DNA from: Saccharopolyspora gloriosae
GTDB taxonomy: Bacteria; Actinomycetota; Actinomycetes; Mycobacteriales; Pseudonocardiaceae
NCBI RefSeq assembly: GCF_022828475.1
Contig: NZ_CP059557.1
Location: 4,325,470 to 4,389,469 of the forward strand
Length of the DNA: 64,000 nt
Direction of reading: 5' to 3'
The notes beneath the pieces are model-generated. The model was not told the origin of the DNA. It was given only the letters and a program-made list of their open reading frames with translations, and did no database searches. This document shows positions 44,658 through 53,223 of the stretch, piece by piece (position 1 is the stretch's first letter; each line of letters opens with the position of its first letter). The position numbers and the translations under genes were made by a program.

Positions 44658-46994
44658 TCAGCTGCCCGGTGCCCCGAACGACGGGGGTGCGTCCTCCGGT
44701 GCGCTGCCCCACTCGGTGTTCGGTTCGGTGCCGAGGGTGTAGTCCAGCGTGCCGCCCTCGTTGACGAACCGCTCCGACAGCCACGTCTTGCCGCTCGGCG
44801 TGCCGTTGACCGCCAGGTCCTGCACGTACTTCGCGTCCCGCGACGCGTCCGGAGCGTTGATGTCGATCGTCTTCCCGTTGCCCCGGTCGATGCTGATCGA
44901 CGAGAACAGCGGGCTGGCCAGCACCAGTTCGGCACGGCCCGGCGCCTCCGGGTACATGCCGAGCGACGCCCAGACCGCCCAGGAGGACATCTGGCCGAGG
45001 TCGTCGTTGCCGACCAGGCCGTTGGGTTCCGCGCTGAACAGGTCGGTCAGCGCTCGCCGCACCACGTCCTGGGTCTTGTGCGGCTGCCCCGCGTAGGCGT
45101 ACGCCCAGGGCGTGTTCGCGGAAGGCTCGTTGCCGAGGTAGGCGTTGGCCTTGTCCGGGCCGCCGTTGAGTTCGGCGAAGAACTCGTCGAGCCGCCCGGT
45201 GACCTGTTCGTCGCCGCCCATCTGATCGAACAGCTCCCGGTGGTTGAACGGCACCATCCAGGTGTACTGCGCGGCGTTGCCCTCGACGTAGCCGTCCTGC
45301 TGTTCAGGGGCGAACTCCGGCCAGGAGCCGTCGGCCGCGCGGGGCTGGATCCAGCCGTTGCCGGGGTTGAACAGGTTCTTCCAGTTCTGCGCCCGGTTCT
45401 GGAACTCGTCGTGGGTTTCGGTCGAGCCGATCCGCTGGGCGAACTGGGCCACCGCGAAGTCCGCGCTGGTGTACTCCAAGGTGGTCGAGACCGATCCCCA
45501 GGACTCTTCGTCGTCGGCGGGGATGTAGCCGAGCTCCCCGTACTTGTCGTGGACGGGGCGTTCATCGGAGTTGGACGCACCCGCCACCATGCGTTCCAGC
45601 GCCGTGGCGGTGTCGAAGTCGGTGGCGCCGAAGGCGTGCGCGCTCGCGATCATGATCGGCAGCGGATCGCCGGTCATCACGCCGGTCCCGCCGTTGGCCA
45701 CCGTCCAGCGGTCGAAGTAGCCGCCCTGCACGGACTGGTTCACCGCGGACTGCGCGATGTCGGAGGCGATGTCCGGTGCGATCAGCGAGACCAGCTGCAT
45801 CTGCGAGCGGTACACGTCCCAGCCGGAGTAGTTCGCGTACTGGGCGTGGCCCGGTTCGGCGGTGTGCACGTTGCCGTCGAAGCCCGTGTACTCGCCGGTG
45901 ACGTCGCTGAAGACGTTCGGGTGCAGCAACGAGTGGTAGAGGCCGGTGTAGAGGCGGCGGCGGTCCTGGTCCGCACCGCCACCGACGTTGATCCGGCCGA
46001 GCATCTCGTTCCACGCGGCCCTGGTGCCGTCGCGGACCTCGTTGATGCCGCGCTCGCCGAGTTCCTCGGTGGCATTGGCCTTGGCGCCGTCGAGGCTGAC
46101 GAACGACATGCCGACGCGGGCGGTCACGGTGCGCTCGGCGCCGGGATCGAAGGACACGAACGCCTGCGCCCCGTCGTCCTGCGGAGCCGCCCGCCCGTCC
46201 TTCGCGGGTGCGGCTCCCGCGGCCGAGCCGGTGATCTCCTTGCTCGACGGGTCGACCTTGCCGTCGCGCACCACGCCGCTGTTGGTGAAGTCCTTGTCGA
46301 ACTCCGCGTGGAAGTAGATCCGATATTCGTTGCCGCCCCCGCAGAAGCCGCCGCCGTCGGTGTAGCCGCTGATGCTGTTGCCCTCGACCGTCAGCGAGCC
46401 GGACGCGTCGTTGAACGCCTTCGCCGCGTCGACCGACAGCGACGCGGTCTGCCCTTCCGGGTAGGTGAATTTCGCGATGCCCGCCCGCTGGGTGGCGGTG
46501 AGCTCGGTCCGCAGGCCGTTGTCGAAGGTGACGTCGTAGGCGCCGGGCGACGCGGATTCGTTCTCGTGCGAGAACGTGTAGTCCGCGGCCGGAGCGTCAC
46601 CGAGCACGGGCAGGAACGGAATGTTGCCGAAGTCGCCGCAGCCCGCGCCGGAGATGTGGGTGAGGCTGAATCCGCGGATCCGATCGTCGTCGTACTGGTA
46701 GCCGCCGTGCTGGTATTCGGTCGTGTCCGGGCTCCACTGCATCATCCCGAACGGCGCCGCGGCACCCGGGAAGGTGTTGCCCGCGCCGCCGCCGTGCCCG
46801 AAGTCGGGGCCGCCGACCTGGGTTCCGGTGAACGGGTTGACGTACTGCGCGGGATCTTCGACGTCCGGCGCGGCCGGGGCCGCGATCGCCGGGGCCGCCG
46901 CTGCGGGCAGGGCCAGTGCGGTGACCAGCCCGACCGTGGTGACCAGAATCGATCGGTATCGGTCGGATGTGCGTCTGCGCCTGGATGTGCGCAT
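44658..46994 (-). CDS. Secreted GH92 alpha-mannosidase
   Basis: 778-residue exported glycosidase of family GH92, calcium-dependent exo-alpha-mannosidases. The signal peptide spans about 1-39. Family motifs include VNPFTGTQVGGPDFGHGGGA near the N-terminus, FPGAAAPFGMMQWSPDT, LTHISGAGCGDFGNI, GWDVYRSQMQLVSLIAPDIA and DEESWGSVSTTLEYTSADFA, then YVEGNAAQYTWMVPFNHREL, GNDDLGQMSSWAVWASLGMY and a C-terminal beta domain. It probably trims fungal or plant mannans or N-glycans outside the cell. It is monocistronic. Confidence 0.93.
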   Translation of the reverse strand: MRTSRRRRTSDRYRSILVTTVGLVTALALPAAAAPAIAAPAAPDVEDPAQYVNPFTGTQVGGPDFGHGGGAGNTFPGAAAPFGMMQWSPDTTEYQHGGYQYDDDRIRGFSLTHISGAGCGDFGNIPFLPVLGDAPAADYTFSHENESASPGAYDVTFDNGLRTELTATQRAGIAKFTYPEGQTASLSVDAAKAFNDASGSLTVEGNSISGYTDGGGFCGGGNEYRIYFHAEFDKDFTNSGVVRDGKVDPSSKEITGSAAGAAPAKDGRAAPQDDGAQAFVSFDPGAERTVTARVGMSFVSLDGAKANATEELGERGINEVRDGTRAAWNEMLGRINVGGGADQDRRRLYTGLYHSLLHPNVFSDVTGEYTGFDGNVHTAEPGHAQYANYSGWDVYRSQMQLVSLIAPDIASDIAQSAVNQSVQGGYFDRWTVANGGTGVMTGDPLPIMIASAHAFGATDFDTATALERMVAGASNSDERPVHDKYGELGYIPADDEESWGSVSTTLEYTSADFAVAQFAQRIGSTETHDEFQNRAQNWKNLFNPGNGWIQPRAADGSWPEFAPEQQDGYVEGNAAQYTWMVPFNHRELFDQMGGDEQVTGRLDEFFAELNGGPDKANAYLGNEPSANTPWAYAYAGQPHKTQDVVRRALTDLFSAEPNGLVGNDDLGQMSSWAVWASLGMYPEAPGRAELVLASPLFSSISIDRGNGKTIDINAPDASRDAKYVQDLAVNGTPSGKTWLSERFVNEGGTLDYTLGTEPNTEWGSAPEDAPPSFGAPGS

Positions 46995-47680
46995 CGTGCT
47001 CCTCTCCCTGGGGACGGGACGACGGGGTCAGGACGAAGTGGCGGCGGGAATGTCCGGCGCGACAATCGCGAAGCCGGAATTCCCCGCAGGAACTCGGGCG
47101 GTCCGCTAGCGGACGCGAGAAAGCGGCGGCGCCTTTCCGGTGAGAGCGCGAACGGGCCGCGAGCGCGGATCGCGAAGGCGGGCACCGCTGCTTTTCCTGA
47201 GCCGGTTCCGGCGGAACGTATTCAGCGGATCCCGTTGTGACCGAAAGGGACGTCGAGCCTGCTCCGGTCGCAGCAACGCGTCCGAGAATCGTCGCCGATG
47301 GCAGGCAGAAGAGCTCGGAACGCGCACGGATCCCCCATGACAACGTTGTCTAATGCGGTGATCACAACCGTACAGATCGGACTCGGAAGCGGCAACGATC
47401 ACCGCCGCCAGATCTGCCGGACCAGCCGATTCTGGAGAATTTTCCATCCATTCAGGGCAATCGCGACCGCTCACACATTTACCAGAAGAACCCTCTTCCC
47501 CTGAATCCGGACACCGATTCCGGTGTCTTCGTGCGGGAAAGAACCCGTCGGTTCAGAACTCCGCAGCCGGATCACGGCACCGAACCCGCCCGTTCCGATG
47601 CGCCGGCGATCGCAACGACGTCCGCGCACGACAAGCCGTCAGGGCACGGCGCACTGGCCCCGAGGCCCGCAGCCCGGCTC
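46995..47680. other. Intergenic region upstream of GH92 gene
   Basis: No supported gene; short readings here lack ribosome sites and homology. It contains a LacI-type palindrome at 47339 and a more AT-rich stretch around 47340-47520, where the GH92 promoter may lie, giving a long leader. Nothing else is recognised. Confidence 0.35.
47339..47350. promoter_or_regulatory. LacI-type palindrome GACAACGTTGTC
   Basis: A 12-bp perfect palindrome with central CG, typical of LacI-family operators, about 345 bp upstream of the GH92 start. No LacI gene is adjacent, so a distant regulator would have to act. Confidence 0.4.
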
Positions 47681-47798
47681 AGATGAATGCCGCCTTCGCT
47701 CGGTCCTACCGGTCGAACAGGCCATTCCTCTGCCGGGACCGGTGGACCCAACGGCCCCATTGACCGGTCCTGCTAAGCGGAAAAGGCATTCGTCTCAG
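47681..47798. repeat. Family A palindromic elements (two decayed copies)
   Basis: The unit 47681-47731 pairs AGATGAATGCCGCCTTCGC imperfectly with GAACAGGCCATTCCTCT around TACCGGTCG. A second, weaker unit ends at 47798 with AAAAGGCATTCGTCTCAG and has the core TTGACCGGTCCTG. They lie 20 bp after the tetR stop. Confidence 0.6.
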
Positions 47799-47817
47799 GG
47801 GCTGGGGTGCTCGCTCG

Positions 47818-48405
47818 CTACGCCTGCCGGGCGGGTCGGGCGTCCAGGAGGTCGGCGGCGAGCTGCTTGCCGAGGTCGATGGGATCGGGGCTGCGGCTGA
47901 ACTTGGAACCCGCGACCGCGCCGTCGTAGAGCAGGCGGAGGCGTTCGGCGGTGGCCTCGGCATCGGCGGCGCCCGCCTGCTCGGCCAGCTCCACCAGCAG
48001 CTCGTGCAGCCAGGCGCGATGCCGGTCGACGGAGGCTCGGGCGGGATGCTTCGGGTCGGGGAACTCGGTGGCCGCGTTGAGGTACAGGCACCCCCGGAAA
48101 CGCCGGGACACCGCCGCCCCGTGAGCCAGGTCGAACAGGGCGAGGATCTTGTCCCGCGGACTGTCGAGGTCCGCGGCGGCCTTCTCCCACTTCCGGCGAT
48201 CGGCCTCGTCCTGATCGTCGAGGTAGGCCGCGACCAAAGCGTCCTTGGAGCCGAACGCGTGGTACAGGCTGGCCCGCGCGACGCCCGCCTCGGCGAGCAC
48301 CCGGTCGATCCCGACCGCCCGGATCCCCTCGCGCACGAACAGGTTTCCCGCCGCCTCCAGCAGTCGCCGGGCCGGCGCGGCGCCGCCGGATCGCGTGGTG
48401 GCCAT
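47818..48405 (-). CDS. TetR-family transcriptional regulator
   Basis: 195-residue repressor. The HTH is ARRLLEAAGNLFVREGIRAV, GIDRVLAEAGVARASLYHAF, GSKDALVAAYL, typical of the AcrR/TetR group. The C-terminal domain resembles TetR_C regulators of the VDRHRAWLHELL type. ATG at 48405 is preferred over a GTG at 48411. A perfect palindrome lies 24 bp upstream in the gap shared with the divergent leader peptide gene, so it probably represses itself and that transcript. Confidence 0.9.
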   Translation of the reverse strand: MATTRSGGAAPARRLLEAAGNLFVREGIRAVGIDRVLAEAGVARASLYHAFGSKDALVAAYLDDQDEADRRKWEKAAADLDSPRDKILALFDLAHGAAVSRRFRGCLYLNAATEFPDPKHPARASVDRHRAWLHELLVELAEQAGAADAEATAERLRLLYDGAVAGSKFSRSPDPIDLGKQLAADLLDARPARQA

Positions 48406-48429
48406 GCCCACACGGTAACACCGATAGAC

Positions 48430-48443
48430 AGACCGATCGGTCT
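48430..48443. promoter_or_regulatory. TetR operator
   Basis: AGACCGATCGGTCT, a 14-bp perfect palindrome, lies between the divergent tetR gene (start 48405) and the leader peptide (start 48462). Size and position fit a TetR dimer site. Confidence 0.7.
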
Positions 48444-48461
48444 AGCCCTACGCTGGACGGC

Positions 48462-48545
48462 ATGCCACGTTCGGAGCTCGTGCGGCGACTGCAGGTGGAC
48501 CTGCTTCGGGTCGCCAGCGCGGTCTGTCCTGCTCCCCTGGCCTGA
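48462..48545 (+). CDS. Cysteine-containing leader peptide (attenuator type)
   Basis: 27-residue open frame MPRSELVRRLQVDLLRVASA followed by VCPAPLA, with Cys at position 22. The LVRRL.VDLLRVAS..C pattern matches the small actinobacterial putative leader peptides found ahead of sulfur-assimilation genes, where ribosome stalling at Cys codons under cysteine shortage is thought to raise downstream expression. It ends 83 bp before the gene at 48629, and a GACGGCT/AGCCGTC hairpin lies between. A sulfur uptake cluster begins within 1 kb. Confidence 0.72.
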   Translation: MPRSELVRRLQVDLLRVASAVCPAPLA

Positions 48546-48628
48546 ATTTCCCCTTCCGCGGCACTCCTGCGACGGCTGTGAAGCCGTCCGCCGCCGCATG
48601 TCCCGAGCCTGGCCCTGGAGGCTTCGCC

Positions 48629-49165
48629 ATGTCCTTGTACCTGTACGAAATCGTGCCCACCGCCAGCGCCCGCCCGGAGACCGAGAAGCTGCTCAGCGCC
48701 TTCGACACCGCCGCCCGCACCGCAGGCGCCGAACTGATCGAATCCCAGGTGACCGGCTCGCTGGACCGGGTGTTCGCCGTGGTGGAGGCCGAGGACGACA
48801 CCGTTCTCGGCAGCGCGCTGAACACGAAGCGGCTCCCCGAGGTGGCCGAGCTCTCCGGCCCGCACCTGGTGCGGCTGGTCGGCGCCGAACTCGCCGACGT
48901 CAAGGCGGCCCGCCCGGAGGCCGGTTACCTCGTCGAGTGGGACTTCCCCGCGGACCTGGACATGGACACCTACCTGGCGAACAAGAAGGCCAAGGCCCCG
49001 AAGTACGCCGAGGTCCCGGAGGTCACGTTCCTGCGCACCTACGTGCGCGAGGACATGGCGAAGTGCCTGTGCTTCTACGACGCGCCGGACGAGGACGTGG
49101 TCCGCAAGGCCCGCGACGTCGTGAGCACCCCCGTCGACCGCCTGCACACCTTGGATCGTGGCTGA
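48629..49165 (+). CDS. DUF4242 / SCO4226-like protein
   Basis: 178 residues, no signal peptide. The C-terminal part (TFLRTYVREDMAKCLCFYDA, PDEDVVRKARDVV) resembles the DUF4242 ferredoxin-like fold, in which the Streptomyces SCO4226 protein binds nickel. The N-terminal half (LYEIVPTASARPETEKLLSA) may be a second, diverged copy. Function unknown. GGAGG lies 8 nt before the ATG. It is the first gene after the cysteine leader peptide, so it may respond to sulfur status; that link is inference. Confidence 0.65.
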   Translation: MSLYLYEIVPTASARPETEKLLSAFDTAARTAGAELIESQVTGSLDRVFAVVEAEDDTVLGSALNTKRLPEVAELSGPHLVRLVGAELADVKAARPEAGYLVEWDFPADLDMDTYLANKKAKAPKYAEVPEVTFLRTYVREDMAKCLCFYDAPDEDVVRKARDVVSTPVDRLHTLDRG

Positions 49166-49203
49166 AGAGCCCTTTCAGCGTGGATCTGCGTGGCGGTGCC
49201 GGC

Positions 49204-49348
49204 AGCGGAACCTCCGCGGCTTCCTCGCTGCGGGATCGATTTCTCCTGTAGCCACAGCGAAATCGCCGTCCTCGTGAGGAAGCGGAGAAGCCGCCGGTGG
49301 TCTTCTTGCTCAAGCTGGTCACTGCTCAGCGGCTCCGCCGCTGACAAG
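49204..49348. repeat. Family B multi-hairpin element, copy 4
   Basis: Contains CAGCGGAACCTCCGCGGCTT, TCGCTGCGGGATCGATTTC, GAAATCGCCGTCCTCGTGAG, CGCCGGTGGTC and CAGCGGCTCCGCCGCTGACAAG. Similarity to copy 3 extends upstream (TTCAGCGTGG). Unlike the other copies it lies between two genes on the same strand and would separate the 48629 gene from the 49387 operon. Confidence 0.75.
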
Positions 49349-49386
49349 ACACAGATCGAACATCATCCTGGAAGGACTGCTGAACC

Positions 49387-50466
49387 ATGGTCTCCGCGCA
49401 CACCGCCGCCCAGGTCGCGGCGCCCACCGGCTATCCGGATCGCGCGGCCGTCGCGGAGTTCTTCACCGCACGGGCCGGTGATCTGGACCAGGGCGGCTGC
49501 GATGTCCGCCCCGGCCTCGGTTTCCTCGGCGAACGGGGGCTGCTCGGGCTGGGCGCACCGGACAACGCGGACGACGAGCTGGCCACCATGCTGCTGGTCG
49601 TCGAGGACGTCGCGGCGAGCTGCATGAGCTCCGGGTTCTCGCTGTGGGCGCAGCGCATGGTGATCGAGTACCTCGAACGCGGGCGAGCCGGGGCGGGACC
49701 GGATCGGGAACCGGCCGCGCTGCGGTCGGGTTCCCGGATCGGCGTCACCGCGATGGCCCCGGCGATGAAGCACGTGGCCGGGCTCGAACCGGTCCCGGTG
49801 ATCGCCGAACGCACCGACGGCGGCGTACGGCTCAACGGACCGATCCGCTGGGCGTCGAACCTGTTCGAGGACGCGCTGGTCGTGGTGCCCGCGCGGTTCG
49901 CCGACGGCGGCGGCCTGATCGCGGTGCTGCGCGTCGACGATCCCGGCGTGACGGTCCGCAGTGCACCGGAACTGCTGGCGCTGGGCGGCACCCGTTCGTC
50001 GTCGGCGACCCTCACGCAGGTGGAGGTGCCCGCCGGGAACGTGCTCAGCGAGGACCTCACCGGGTTCGTGCGCTCGGTCCGCCCGACGTTCCTGCTGGTG
50101 CAGAGCGCGTTCTGCGCCGGACTGGCCGGAGCCTCCAGGCGGTGCTCGGCGGAGCTGCTGGACGGCTTGAACGCCGAATTCCGCGAGGACTTCGACGAGC
50201 TCGCGTCCCGGCACGATTCGGTGCGCGCCCGGCTGTTCGACTTCGCCCGCGCACCGCACCGGCCGTCCCCTGCGGACCTGCTGCGGCTGCGGCTGGACGC
50301 CGCGCGAGTCGCGGGCACGGCGACCAAACTGGAATCCACCCTCATCGGCGGCCGCGGCTACGTCGCCACCAGCGCGACGAGCCGCCGGTTGCGCGAGGCG
50401 GCTTTCCTCCCGATCCAAGCTCCGACGGAAGGACAACTGCGGTGGGAACTTTCACGGTCCGCCTGA
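49387..50466 (+). CDS. Acyl-CoA dehydrogenase-like flavoprotein (SfnB/DszC-like)
   Basis: 359-residue protein of the acyl-CoA dehydrogenase fold. Recognisable blocks are the N-terminal helical part, GVTAMAPAMKHVAG, RLNGPIRWASNLFEDALVVV and the C-terminal LESTLIGGRGYVATSATSRRL. It starts an operon with a sulfonate-type ABC transporter, so it likely belongs to the flavin-dependent monooxygenase branch (SfnB/DszC-like) that frees sulfur from organosulfur compounds, rather than to beta-oxidation. The substrate is unknown. GGAAGGA precedes the ATG. It overlaps the ATPase gene by 25 bp. Confidence 0.75.
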   Translation: MVSAHTAAQVAAPTGYPDRAAVAEFFTARAGDLDQGGCDVRPGLGFLGERGLLGLGAPDNADDELATMLLVVEDVAASCMSSGFSLWAQRMVIEYLERGRAGAGPDREPAALRSGSRIGVTAMAPAMKHVAGLEPVPVIAERTDGGVRLNGPIRWASNLFEDALVVVPARFADGGGLIAVLRVDDPGVTVRSAPELLALGGTRSSSATLTQVEVPAGNVLSEDLTGFVRSVRPTFLLVQSAFCAGLAGASRRCSAELLDGLNAEFREDFDELASRHDSVRARLFDFARAPHRPSPADLLRLRLDAARVAGTATKLESTLIGGRGYVATSATSRRLREAAFLPIQAPTEGQLRWELSRSA

Positions 50467-51182
50467 CCGGAGCGGACAAGTCCTACGGCCACGGGCCGCG
50501 CCGCCGAAACGTCCTCAGTGGACTTGAATTGTCCGTGCGGGACGGGGAATTCCTGGTGATCCTCGGACCCAGCGGGTGCGGCAAGTCGACGTTGCTGCGG
50601 GTGCTCGCCGGGCTGGAGTCGCTGGACGGCGGTTCCGTCGAGTGGTCCAGCGGCGCCTCCCGGCCGCCCATCGGAGCCGTTTTCCAGCAACCGCACCTGA
50701 TGCCGTGGCTGACGGTGCGGGACAACGTGCTGCTCGGCGGGCGCTACCGGGCCAACCGGGGCCGCTTCGCCCCGGACTGGGCGGCGGAGCTGATCACCCG
50801 GCTGGGCCTGGCGGAGCTCGCCGAGTCCTATCCGGACCAGCTCTCCGGCGGGCAGGCGCAGCGCGTCGCGGTCGCACGAGCGGCGGCGATCGAACCGGCG
50901 CTGCTGCTGCTCGACGAACCGTTCAGCGCACTCGATCCGGCTGCGCGCGGCGACCTGCGGAGCTGGGTGCGTTCGACCACCGACGACTTGCGGTTGACCA
51001 CGGTGCTGGTCACCCACGACGTGGACGAGGCGCTGCTGGTCGGTGATCGCATCGCGATGCTCGACGGTTCCGGGACGGTGGCCCAGGAGTGGCCGAACGA
51101 TCCGGGCAGCACCGACGGCCCGCTGCGGGAGGAACTGCTGGCGCGCTACCCGGCGGGACCGGTCGCGGCCGGAGTCATCTGA
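50442..51182 (+). CDS. Sulfonate-type ABC transporter ATPase (SsuB-like)
   Basis: 246 residues. Walker A is LGPSGCGKSTLL, the Q-loop AVFQQPHLMPWLTVRDNV, the signature LSGGQAQRV, Walker B LLLLDEPFSALDP and the H-switch VTHDVDEAL. The HLMPWLTV form is usual in the nitrate/sulfonate/taurine group. GTG at 50442 has GAAGGA upstream and lies within the end of the flavoprotein gene. The stop overlaps the next start (TGATG). Confidence 0.9.
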   Translation: MGTFTVRLTGADKSYGHGPRRRNVLSGLELSVRDGEFLVILGPSGCGKSTLLRVLAGLESLDGGSVEWSSGASRPPIGAVFQQPHLMPWLTVRDNVLLGGRYRANRGRFAPDWAAELITRLGLAELAESYPDQLSGGQAQRVAVARAAAIEPALLLLDEPFSALDPAARGDLRSWVRSTTDDLRLTTVLVTHDVDEALLVGDRIAMLDGSGTVAQEWPNDPGSTDGPLREELLARYPAGPVAAGVI

Positions 51183-52363
51183 TGAGCCCGCACGTGAGTC
51201 GCCGCTCGGTGCTGCTCGGCGCGGGCGCGCTCGGGGCGGCGGCCGGAATCGGTGCGACCGCGGACCTCGGCCTGCACGCCGCCCAGCACCGCGACGCCTC
51301 CTCGGCGGCGATGCGGATCGGCTACCTGCCGATCACCGATGCCGCACCGCTGCTCGTCGCGCACGGCAGCGGGCTGCTCGACGAGCACGGCACCGGCGCG
51401 CAGCGTCCCGTGAAGTTCCGCAGCTGGGCTTCGCTGGCCGAGGCGTTCCTGACCCGCCAGGTCGACGTGGTGCACCTGCTCATGCCGTTCGCGGTGCAGC
51501 TGCGCTACGCGATGGGCACCGCGTGCCGGGTGCTGGCGTGGAACCACACCAACGGCTCCGCGCTCACCGTGCACCGCGACATCGATCGCATCGAGCAGCT
51601 GGCCGGGCGCAAGGTCGCCATCCCGTTCTGGTGGTCCATCCACAACATCGTGCTGCAGCGGATGCTGCGCGCCGCCGGGCTCACACCGGTCGTGCGGCGG
51701 CAGCCGTCGGCCGAGGACGGGACGGTGGAGCTGGTGGTGATGAGCCCGTCGGACATGGTTCCGGCGCTGGACAACGGTTCCGTCGGCGGCTTCATCGTCG
51801 CCGACCCGTTCAACGCCATCGCCGAGATCAAGGGCGTCGGGCGCATCCTGCGCTTCGTCGGCGACGTGTGGCGCGACCACGCCTGCTGCGTGGTGCTGGC
51901 GCACGAGGACTTCCTGCGCGCCGCGCCGGACCGGGTGCAGGGGCTGGTCGACGCGCTGGCGCTGTCCCAGCTGGGGCTCGCGCGGGATCGGCGGGCCGGT
52001 GCGCGGGCGCTCACCGGCGGGCATTACCTGCCGCAGCCGCTCAAGGCGGTGACCAAGGCGCTGAACTACCCGGCGGCCGAGTACGTGGAACGCGGCGCCT
52101 TGCGACATGCCGATTGGTCCGGTCAGCGCATCGGATTCCAGCCGTTCCCGTTCCCCGGTTTCACCGCGGAACTCGTCGCGTCCATGCGGGACACGGTCGT
52201 CGACGGCGACACCGGTTTCCTCACCGGGATTCGTCCCGACGAGGTGCACGGGCAACTCGTCGACGACCGGTTCGTGCGCAACAGCCTGAACCGCTTCGGC
52301 GGCCCCGGCGCGTTCGGCCTGCCCGATGCCCTACTCCGCAGCGAAGAGGTGAACCCCGCATGA
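51182..52363 (+). CDS. ABC transporter substrate-binding protein (SsuA/NrtA-like)
   Basis: 393-residue receptor. A twin-arginine type signal (SRRSVLLGAGALGAAAG) without a lipobox Cys predicts Tat export of a folded protein. The ligand domain has MRIGYLPITDAAPLLVAHGSG, FLTRQVDVVHLLMPFAV, KVAIPFWWSIHNIVLQRML and GGFIVADPFNAIAE, as in nitrate/sulfonate receptors. It is coupled at both ends to the ATPase and permease genes. An organosulfur substrate is inferred from the operon and the leader peptide. Confidence 0.87.
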   Translation: MSPHVSRRSVLLGAGALGAAAGIGATADLGLHAAQHRDASSAAMRIGYLPITDAAPLLVAHGSGLLDEHGTGAQRPVKFRSWASLAEAFLTRQVDVVHLLMPFAVQLRYAMGTACRVLAWNHTNGSALTVHRDIDRIEQLAGRKVAIPFWWSIHNIVLQRMLRAAGLTPVVRRQPSAEDGTVELVVMSPSDMVPALDNGSVGGFIVADPFNAIAEIKGVGRILRFVGDVWRDHACCVVLAHEDFLRAAPDRVQGLVDALALSQLGLARDRRAGARALTGGHYLPQPLKAVTKALNYPAAEYVERGALRHADWSGQRIGFQPFPFPGFTAELVASMRDTVVDGDTGFLTGIRPDEVHGQLVDDRFVRNSLNRFGGPGAFGLPDALLRSEEVNPA

Positions 52364-53169
52364 CCGCGACCTCCCCGCGCGAAGCCGAGGAGACCGTTCG
52401 GAACGCACGATCCTCGGCGGACGGACGGCTGGTGCATCGAGCCGGGCCGCCGCTGGTCGCGATCGTGGTCGCCGTCGCGCTGTGGTGGCTGGTGACCGAC
52501 GTGCTCACCGGCGACCGGCTGCTGTCCTCGTTCGCGCCGCAGCACGCGGTGCCCGCGGTGGGTGAGCTGCTGACGCGGGGCGTGCTGCTGCCGGACGTGG
52601 CCGCGAGCTTGTGGCGGCTGCTGCTGGGCATGCTCATCGCCGCCGTCATCGGCATCCCGGTGGGGCTGCTCGTGGGTTCGCTCGACGTCGTGGAGCGCGC
52701 CACCCGCCCCGTGTTCCAGTTCCTGCGGATGATCTCGCCGCTGTCCTGGGCGCCGATCGCCGTGGCCGTGTTCGGCATCGGACACCGGCCGGTGACGTTC
52801 CTGGTCGCGGCGGCGGCCGTCTGGCCGATCGTGCTCAACACCGCGGCGGGAGTCCACGCGGTGTCGCCCGGCCACCTCCAAGTGGCGCGTTCCCTCGGCG
52901 CGAGCCGGTTCGAAGTGCTCACCAGCGTGGTGCTGCCGACCGCGCGCGGCCACGTGCTCACCGGGCTGCGGCTGGCCCTGGGCATCGCGTGGGTGGTGCT
53001 GGTTCCGGCGGAGATGCTGGGCGTGGATTCCGGACTGGGCTACCAGATCCTGAATTCCCGCGACCAACTCGCCTACGACCAGGTGATGGCGGTGATCCTG
53101 GTGATCGGCGTCCTCGGCTACCTGCTGGACACCCTGGCGCGCACCGTCCTGCGACCCCGGCGGAGGTGA
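52360..53169 (+). CDS. Sulfonate-type ABC transporter permease (SsuC-like)
   Basis: 269-residue membrane permease with about six helices. Its signature region is FLRMISPLSWAPIAVAVFGI, and the EAA loop is VARSLGASRFEVLTSVVLPT. It is typical of SsuC/TauC/NrtB. ATG at 52360 overlaps the receptor stop (ATGA). It completes the flavoprotein-ATPase-receptor-permease operon. Confidence 0.9.
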   Translation: MTATSPREAEETVRNARSSADGRLVHRAGPPLVAIVVAVALWWLVTDVLTGDRLLSSFAPQHAVPAVGELLTRGVLLPDVAASLWRLLLGMLIAAVIGIPVGLLVGSLDVVERATRPVFQFLRMISPLSWAPIAVAVFGIGHRPVTFLVAAAAVWPIVLNTAAGVHAVSPGHLQVARSLGASRFEVLTSVVLPTARGHVLTGLRLALGIAWVVLVPAEMLGVDSGLGYQILNSRDQLAYDQVMAVILVIGVLGYLLDTLARTVLRPRRR

Positions 53170-53223
53170 TCACGCAGCGATCCTGAGCCCACGGCTCTCA
53201 CCCCGACGTGAGACGATCTTGGT

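Noticed and set aside
44646-47240. 864-codon plus-strand open frame opposite GH92
   Set aside because: The minus strand encodes an unmistakable GH92 enzyme; the plus frame has shadow composition.
48004-49251. 415-codon plus-strand frame across tetR, leader peptide and DUF4242 gene
   Set aside because: It overlaps three supported features in other frames and has shadow composition.
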